Below, in pieces: positions 59,823-64,000 of a stretch of 64,000 bases of DNA. Under the pieces are notes generated by a model that was not told the origin of the DNA, made no database searches, and saw only the letters and a program-made list of their open reading frames with translations. The stretch is from Phycisphaerales bacterium (GTDB lineage: Bacteria > Planctomycetota > Phycisphaerae > Phycisphaerales > UBA1924), in NCBI GenBank assembly GCA_016709445.1, contig JADJMV010000006.1, forward strand, positions 310,001-374,000, written 5' to 3'. The first letter of the stretch is position 1. Each line of letters opens with the position of its first letter. A program made the position numbers and the translations under genes.

Positions 59823-61012
59823 CGGGTGATGACCTTGGGCACCACCGACATGCCGGGACCGAGCAGGTACCGGCCGGAGTCGTCGGCGTCGTTGAAGGTG
59901 ATCTTGACGGGAACCCGCTGGACGACCTTGACATAGTTGCCCGTAGCGTTCTGAGGCGGGAGCAGACTGAACTGGGCGCCCGAGCCGGCCTGGATGCTGT
60001 CCACGCGTCCGGGCAGATCGACGCCGTAGGCGTCGATGTGGACGTTGACGGACTGCCCGACTTCCATGTCGGTGAGCTGGGTTTCCTTGAAATTCGCGAT
60101 CACCCAGGCGTTCGTCGAGACGACCGCCATCATGGGCTGGCCCACGGCGACATAGTCGCCGCGCGAAACGGCCTTGGCGGTGACTCGCCCCGGACCCGGC
60201 GCGAGGATCTTGGTATAGGACAGATCCAGTTCGGCGCGCCGGAGCGTCGCCTCGGCCTGCGCGACCTCCGCGCCCCGACGCTCAACCTCGGCCCGCGCGG
60301 CATCCACCCGCTGTCGGTCGGCGTTCGCGGCGTCCAGCCGGGAGCGGGAGGCCGTGAGCTCGGCCTGGCTCGAGGCGATCAGCTTCTGGGCGGACCGCAC
60401 GCGGGCGTCAGCATTCTGCGACGCCGAACGCACCTCGTCCAGCCGCAGCGCGGTCACCGCCCGGTCGCTGAGCGTCGAGTAGCGTTCAAGCTCCGCGCTC
60501 GCCCGAGACTGATCGGCCTGCGCCGCCTCGAGATCGGCCTGGACCTGCTGCAGGCGCGCTTCCGCGGCCTCGATATCCGCCTCCGCGGTGGCGACCGCAG
60601 CCCTCGTCGTGGCGTCAATCAGCACGACCTGGATCTCGGACTCCTTCTGCTGGGCCTGCGCGAGGGTGAGCGAGGCCGTCGCGTGGTCGAGAGCCGCCTC
60701 GTAGCCAGCCGGGTCGATCTCGGCGAGGAGCTGGCCCTGCTCGACAACCGCGTTGTCGTCAACCAGGATCGTCGTGATCCGGCCGGCGACGCGCGGCGCG
60801 ATCGAGTAGGTGGTCGCCGCGATGAACGCGTCGTCGGTCGACTCGGTGCCGCGGGTTGAGAAGTACAGCCAGCCGGCGCCCGTGATGACGAGCAGGACGA
60901 CGATGAGGAACACGGCGATCGATGCCCGCCGGAAACCCTTGCCGGGCGGCTTGGACGCCACGGGCGGCATGGTGGAAGCTGGCGGCTCGACGCTGGAGGG
61001 GTTCTCGGGCAC
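59819..61012 (-). CDS. HlyD/EmrA-type membrane-fusion protein
   Basis: The 397-residue product links the inner-membrane pump to the outer-membrane channel. It has one N-terminal membrane helix (about residues 30-50), the lipoyl-like start TESTDDAFIAATTYSIAPRV, a long helical hairpin rich in Ala, Glu and Gln, and the C-terminal ILAPGPGRVTAKAV and VPVKITFND segments typical of EmrA. The start is a GTG with GGGGAG eight bases upstream. It is 35 bases after tetR. Confidence 0.93.
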   Translation of the reverse strand: MPENPSSVEPPASTMPPVASKPPGKGFRRASIAVFLIVVLLVITGAGWLYFSTRGTESTDDAFIAATTYSIAPRVAGRITTILVDDNAVVEQGQLLAEIDPAGYEAALDHATASLTLAQAQQKESEIQVVLIDATTRAAVATAEADIEAAEARLQQVQADLEAAQADQSRASAELERYSTLSDRAVTALRLDEVRSASQNADARVRSAQKLIASSQAELTASRSRLDAANADRQRVDAARAEVERRGAEVAQAEATLRRAELDLSYTKILAPGPGRVTAKAVSRGDYVAVGQPMMAVVSTNAWVIANFKETQLTDMEVGQSVNVHIDAYGVDLPGRVDSIQAGSGAQFSLLPPQNATGNYVKVVQRVPVKITFNDADDSGRYLLGPGMSVVPKVITR

Positions 61013-61047
61013 GGGTGGTTCTCCCCTGCGGATCGCTGAGAGTGGTA

Positions 61048-61622
61048 CTAAGGGCGCCGGCGGACGAGCCCCTGCGCGAGCAGGTGGAGGAAGTGCTCAG
61101 CCAGGGCCTCGTCGGGCAGATCGCGCGGGCCATACAGGCGGGCAGCCCGGATGAACGCCGGGATGTACTGGGCGGTGAGAGCCGGCTGTGGGTCGTCGAG
61201 TTCGCCGGTGGCGACACCGCGTTCGATGACCGACCGGATCATCTCGGAGAGCTCGGCGCGGATCGGCCGGATGCGGGGCTCGAGCGATTGGCAGGCCGTC
61301 CGCATGATCTGCGTAATGTCCGGATTCGCGCCGCCGAAGGCGACAAGCTGGCGGACGATACTCGGAGCTGCTCCCACGCCGAGTCGTGGCTCTCCTCCAG
61401 CGCCTCCCCGATCTGATCCACCAGCGACCGGAAGCCGCTCTCCACGATCGAGAAGTGCAGGTCTTCCTTGCTCGGGAAATAGCAGTACACCGTCCCCTTG
61501 CCCACCCCTGCCTCCGAGGCGACCTCGTCGAGCTTGACCTCGTGGAAGGGGCGCCGCGCGAAGAGCTTGGCGGCGACCGCCAGGATTTCCTGCCGCTTGG
61601 CTTCGTCGGGGCGTTGCGCCAT
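61048..61622 (-). CDS. TetR/AcrR-family repressor (frameshifted in this sequence)
   Basis: The product of about 191 residues begins with the TetR helix-turn-helix: RQEILAVAAKLFARRPFHEV, then VASEAGVGKGTVYCYFPSKEDL. The ligand-binding half continues in another frame from about 61363, where one missing base joins WEQLR to SIVRQLVAFGGANPD. GGAGG just before the ATG at 61622 sets the start. It is the first gene of the efflux operon and the operator-like palindromes lie just upstream, so it should repress its own operon until a drug binds. Confidence 0.9.
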
Positions 61623-61640
61623 GGAAACCTCCAAAACCGA

Positions 61641-61670
61641 CTGGTCAGTTCTGACCGACCGGTCAGTATT
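61641..61670. promoter_or_regulatory. Operator palindromes for the TetR-type repressor
   Basis: The motif GGTCAG/CTGACC occurs as two overlapping inverted repeats: GGTCAG-TT-CTGACC and CTGACC-GACC-GGTCAG. The element lies between the promoter and the tetR start and extends into the -10 region (AATACTGACC on the minus strand). This arrangement is typical of AcrR/TetR operators that block RNA polymerase. Confidence 0.75.
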
Positions 61671-61693
61671 TATTCTGGGGGCTTCGGAGTCAA
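61665..61693 (-). promoter_or_regulatory. Promoter of the tetR-efflux operon
   Basis: On the minus strand, TTGACT (61693-61688) and AATACT (61670-61665) are separated by exactly 17 bases, matching 5 of 6 and 4 of 6 sigma70 consensus positions. The -10 element overlaps the operator palindrome. Confidence 0.65.
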
Positions 61694-61798
61694 GGCGCAG
61701 GAGCGCGAAGAAAGGCCGAGTCTCCACCAAACAAAAAGGACAAAAACAGCCCTAAATGCACGGACAGCCAGGTTCCGCGGCAAACGGGGGGGCCGGCG

Positions 61799-62536
61799 CT
61801 ATTCCAGCGAGCGCCCACCATCGACGCGGAGAGTCTGGCCGGTGGTGTACGTGGCGTCGAGGGCGAGGAATGCCACGGCGGCCGCGGCCTCCTCGGGGGT
61901 GCCCGATCGGGCCAGCGGCACGCGTTCGAGGTAGCGGCGCTGGAGCCCGGGATCGGCATCCGGGCCCGAGTCGGGCCAGGCGACGACCCCCGGGGCAACC
62001 CCGTTCACGCGCACGCGAGGGGCGAGGTCTCGGGCCAGTGAGCCCACCATGGCGCCCAACGCGGCCTTGGACATCGCGTACGCCGCATGATCGCGCCGGG
62101 GAAGTGTGGACGCGTGGATGTCCAGCATCGCGACGATCGCGCCGCCTCCCCGGAGCGATGAGCGGGTGAGGGCCGGCGCCAGAGCTGCGGAGAGGCCGAG
62201 GGGAGCGAGCGCGTTGACGCGCATCTGGCGTTCGGCCGCCGCGTCGTCAAGGCGATCGAGCGGCGAGGCGTCGTAGGTGGACGCGTTGTGGACGAGGATG
62301 TCGAGGCTCGGGAGGGCGCGGGCGATCGAGTCCGCGTCAAAGTGCGCGGCCAGGTCGAGTTCGAGTGTCGAGGCTTCGACCCCGATCGCCCGGATCTCCG
62401 AGGCGGTGCGCTCGGCTGTTTCTCCGCTCGTCGCATAGGTCAGCACGATGTCGCACCCGCGAGCGGCGAGGCTGAGGCCGATCGCGCGACCGACGCGCCG
62501 AGCACCGCCGGTGATGAGGGCAACTGGACGGGTCAT
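61799..62536 (-). CDS. Short-chain dehydrogenase, pteridine reductase/FolM-like
   Basis: The 245-residue product has a Rossmann N-terminus LITGGARRVGRAIG, whose TGGxRRxG pattern is found in pteridine reductases (FolM, PTR1) and marks NADPH preference. The catalytic pair is in YAMSKAAL and the C-terminal block is DGGRSLE. Dihydrobiopterin or dihydromonapterin reduction is the family precedent, but other short-chain dehydrogenases share the motif. The start overlaps the stop of the small membrane protein gene (ATGA). Confidence 0.83.
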   Translation of the reverse strand: MTRPVALITGGARRVGRAIGLSLAARGCDIVLTYATSGETAERTASEIRAIGVEASTLELDLAAHFDADSIARALPSLDILVHNASTYDASPLDRLDDAAAERQMRVNALAPLGLSAALAPALTRSSLRGGGAIVAMLDIHASTLPRRDHAAYAMSKAALGAMVGSLARDLAPRVRVNGVAPGVVAWPDSGPDADPGLQRRYLERVPLARSGTPEEAAAAVAFLALDATYTTGQTLRVDGGRSLE

Positions 62537-62814
62537 GCCGAGCCGGGCTCGCGCGGGATGTCGTCATCCTCTTCGAGGGCCACGCGCTTGGCGGCCTCGG
62601 ACCAGGCGTCCCTCCGATCGCTCGGGCCCGAGGCGTGGGCGAGCGCTTCGTCCTGCGCTCGAGCCCGCCGGCGCATGGCGATGAGGGCCAGCGCGCACAA
62701 AATGACCACGGCGCCGAGGATGAGCACGAGCAGCCCCAGCGAGGCCCGGCCCACGGCGTGGCGAACCTCCGGCGGATGGGTCGTCGCAGCCAGCATGAGG
62801 GCGGGGGGCATCAT
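62533..62814 (-). CDS. Small single-pass membrane protein
   Basis: The product of about 93 residues has one hydrophobic helix (about residues 26-48) followed by a basic stop-transfer patch (MRRRARAQ) and a charged tail ending EEDDDIPREPG. The family is unknown to me. Two adjacent ATG codons (62814, 62811) are candidates. It lies between the putative anti-sigma gene and the dehydrogenase, with a four-base overlap to the latter. Confidence 0.6.
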   Translation of the reverse strand: MMPPALMLAATTHPPEVRHAVGRASLGLLVLILGAVVILCALALIAMRRRARAQDEALAHASGPSDRRDAWSEAAKRVALEEDDDIPREPGSA

Positions 62815-62880
62815 CTCGGGGCATGGTAGTCGAGGTGGGTGGCAGGCCGGGGCGGCGGCGCCCCGGGGCGGGGGCTGCAC

Positions 62881-63402
62881 TCAGGGAGCCGAATCCCGTG
62901 CTTGGGGCTCGCGGAAGGCCAGTCGCGTGCGGCCGTCCGCGCGGACGAGGCCAGCGGGCAGGTCGGAGGCCCGGAGCGTCATCAGCAATTCGTCGTCGTC
63001 GAGGAGTTCGACCGCGGGTCGCGAGACATCCGGCGCCGTCCTGCCGATCACGGTGGGGTCGTTGACGACATACGCCACCAGCGGGCGCTGCCGCGGCGCA
63101 GGCAGGGCCGTGGACGGGGCGGACGCGGGGCCCTGGGCGATGGGGGCCATCGGAACGAACGGGGCGTTCACCTCGCGCTGTCCCGCGTGGGTGACGACCA
63201 AAGTGAGCAGTATTCCGCCGGCGAGGGACGCCGCACCGAGCCCCACCTGTCCGGCCTTGCGCCGCCGTCCGCGCGCGGAAACCTGGCTCGCCAGCGCGTG
63301 GAACATCTCCTCGCGCCGAGCCTCGGCAGTGGGGGAGCGAGTGGCATCCGGCTCCGGGAGCCTGTCGAATCGGGGTCTATCGCGGCCGGTCGGTGTGTTC
63401 AC
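62881..63402 (-). CDS. Putative membrane anti-sigma protein
   Basis: The 173-residue product has a basic N-terminal cytoplasmic part of about 50 residues (EARREEMFHALASQV), one membrane helix (about residues 56-75: QVGLGAASLAGGILLTLVV), and an extracytoplasmic tail with Pro-rich and beta-like sequence (LLDDDELLMTLRASDLPAGL). The zinc-binding anti-sigma motif is absent, so the call rests mainly on position: its GTG start overlaps the sigma factor stop (GTGA) and AAGGAG lies eight bases upstream. That arrangement is usual for anti-sigma genes. Confidence 0.6.
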   Translation of the reverse strand: MNTPTGRDRPRFDRLPEPDATRSPTAEARREEMFHALASQVSARGRRRKAGQVGLGAASLAGGILLTLVVTHAGQREVNAPFVPMAPIAQGPASAPSTALPAPRQRPLVAYVVNDPTVIGRTAPDVSRPAVELLDDDELLMTLRASDLPAGLVRADGRTRLAFREPQARDSAP

Positions 63403-63971
63403 TGCTGGTCTCCTTCGGAGACTCGGAGGGCGTGGATGAGTCGGCGGATGCGCCCGTGGGCGGCGCCCGGTGTGGATCCGGTCTCTTCCCCGATCTGCTC
63501 GAATGTGCGGGCGCGGGCAAATCGTGCGGCGAGCAGGTGACGGTCCTGTGGCGGGAGTTCCCGCAATCGCTCTCGGAGCCATGCGAGATGTTCATCAAGC
63601 CCGGACGCCGGGAGGCCCGCACCCGGAGCGTGGCGGCCCTCGCGAGCGACGCGGCGACGCTCGCGTCTGAGCCGGTCCAGTGCCGCCCGGTGGACGACTC
63701 GGCACAACCAGCGATCCAGGGCCGCCTCGGAGGGGAGTGTCGGGATGCGCTTGGCGGCCTTGAGCATGGCGTCCTGGACGGTGTCGAGGCAGAAGGCCTC
63801 GTCACGGCCGGTGATCAGGCGTGCCGCGGCGAGCAGGCGGTCGAACCACCGCTCGTAGAGCACGCCGAAGGCCCGCGTGTCGCCGCGGGCGATGGCTCGT
63901 GTGAGCGCTTCGGTATCGTCGCCGGCGGCGAGCGGCTTGGGCTCGGGCGGTGCTTCGGCGGCGTGGGGCAC
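63399..63971 (-). CDS. ECF RNA polymerase sigma factor
   Basis: The product is 190 residues if it starts at the GTG at 63971. Region 2 (FGVLYERWFDRLLAAARLI then DTVQDAMLKAAKRI) and region 4 (LRELPPQDRHLLAARFARARTFEQIGEETGS) are those of extracytoplasmic-function sigma factors. Region 4 ends in a helix-turn-helix. No stop lies between the GTG and the window edge in this frame, so the true start may be upstream. It overlaps the downstream putative anti-sigma gene, and with the rseP-type protease in the same window forms a conceivable but unproven signalling set. Confidence 0.85.
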   Translation of the reverse strand: MPHAAEAPPEPKPLAAGDDTEALTRAIARGDTRAFGVLYERWFDRLLAAARLITGRDEAFCLDTVQDAMLKAAKRIPTLPSEAALDRWLCRVVHRAALDRLRRERRRVAREGRHAPGAGLPASGLDEHLAWLRERLRELPPQDRHLLAARFARARTFEQIGEETGSTPGAAHGRIRRLIHALRVSEGDQQ

Positions 63972-64000
63972 GCGGTGGTCCTGGCGGGCGGGGCACCCGC

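Overview
The window is a GC-rich, gene-dense bacterial chromosome segment. Its content points to a planctomycete, most likely of the class Phycisphaerae. This is an inference from three things: a giant surface protein with an LEPR-XLL-like N-terminal motif (a planctomycete hallmark) and many PPC-type domains, flagellar genes, and an ATP synthase Fo cluster detached from F1. No rRNA, tRNA, CRISPR array, prophage or insertion sequence with a transposase was seen.

Layout. 1-4.8 kb: succinate dehydrogenase sdhA (5' end cut off) and sdhB, then two unrecognised genes. 4.9-9.4 kb: fabI, nadC, birA, a fatty-acid desaturase and a HIT protein. 9.5-13.7 kb: mutL and two glycosyltransferases. 13.7-21.6 kb, all on the minus strand: alaS, atpZ, an AtpI-like gene, atpB, atpE, atpF, atpH and pgk. 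21.7-24.4 kb: sthA and a DNA polymerase III delta'-type ATPase. 24.4-28 kb: fliS, a very large fliD and a small upstream gene. 28.9-35.7 kb: deoC plus a full-length and a truncated aldehyde dehydrogenase, separated by a secreted metalloprotease-like gene, a 240-bp array of hairpins, and a GxxExxY gene bracketed by inverted repeats. 35.8-41.2 kb: a hydrolase, the site-2 protease rseP and three secreted thiol-redox-type genes. 41.3-47.5 kb: one giant secreted protein. 47.9-52.1 kb: a racemase, an HscB-like protein, a thioredoxin, a DUF1015 protein and purQ. 52.1-56.4 kb: an HD-GYP response regulator and a hybrid histidine kinase. 56.7-61.7 kb: a complete TetR-controlled tripartite drug-efflux operon with a legible promoter and operator. 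61.8-64 kb: an ECF sigma factor, a putative anti-sigma protein, a small membrane protein and a short-chain dehydrogenase, chained mostly by start/stop overlaps.

Two things shape how the window should be read. First, at least eight conserved genes (mutL, fliD, two aldehyde dehydrogenases, the giant protein, purQ, the MFS pump, tetR) are broken by single-base indels, many in G or C runs, with intact family homology on both sides. I read these as sequencing or assembly errors and annotate the restored genes. The hybrid kinase instead carries an in-frame TGA. Second, the deoC/aldehyde dehydrogenase region has taken up foreign-looking pieces: the GxxExxY cassette, whose flanking repeats even supply its ribosome binding site and its C-terminus, and the hairpin array. 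These are the most promising leads for something undescribed.
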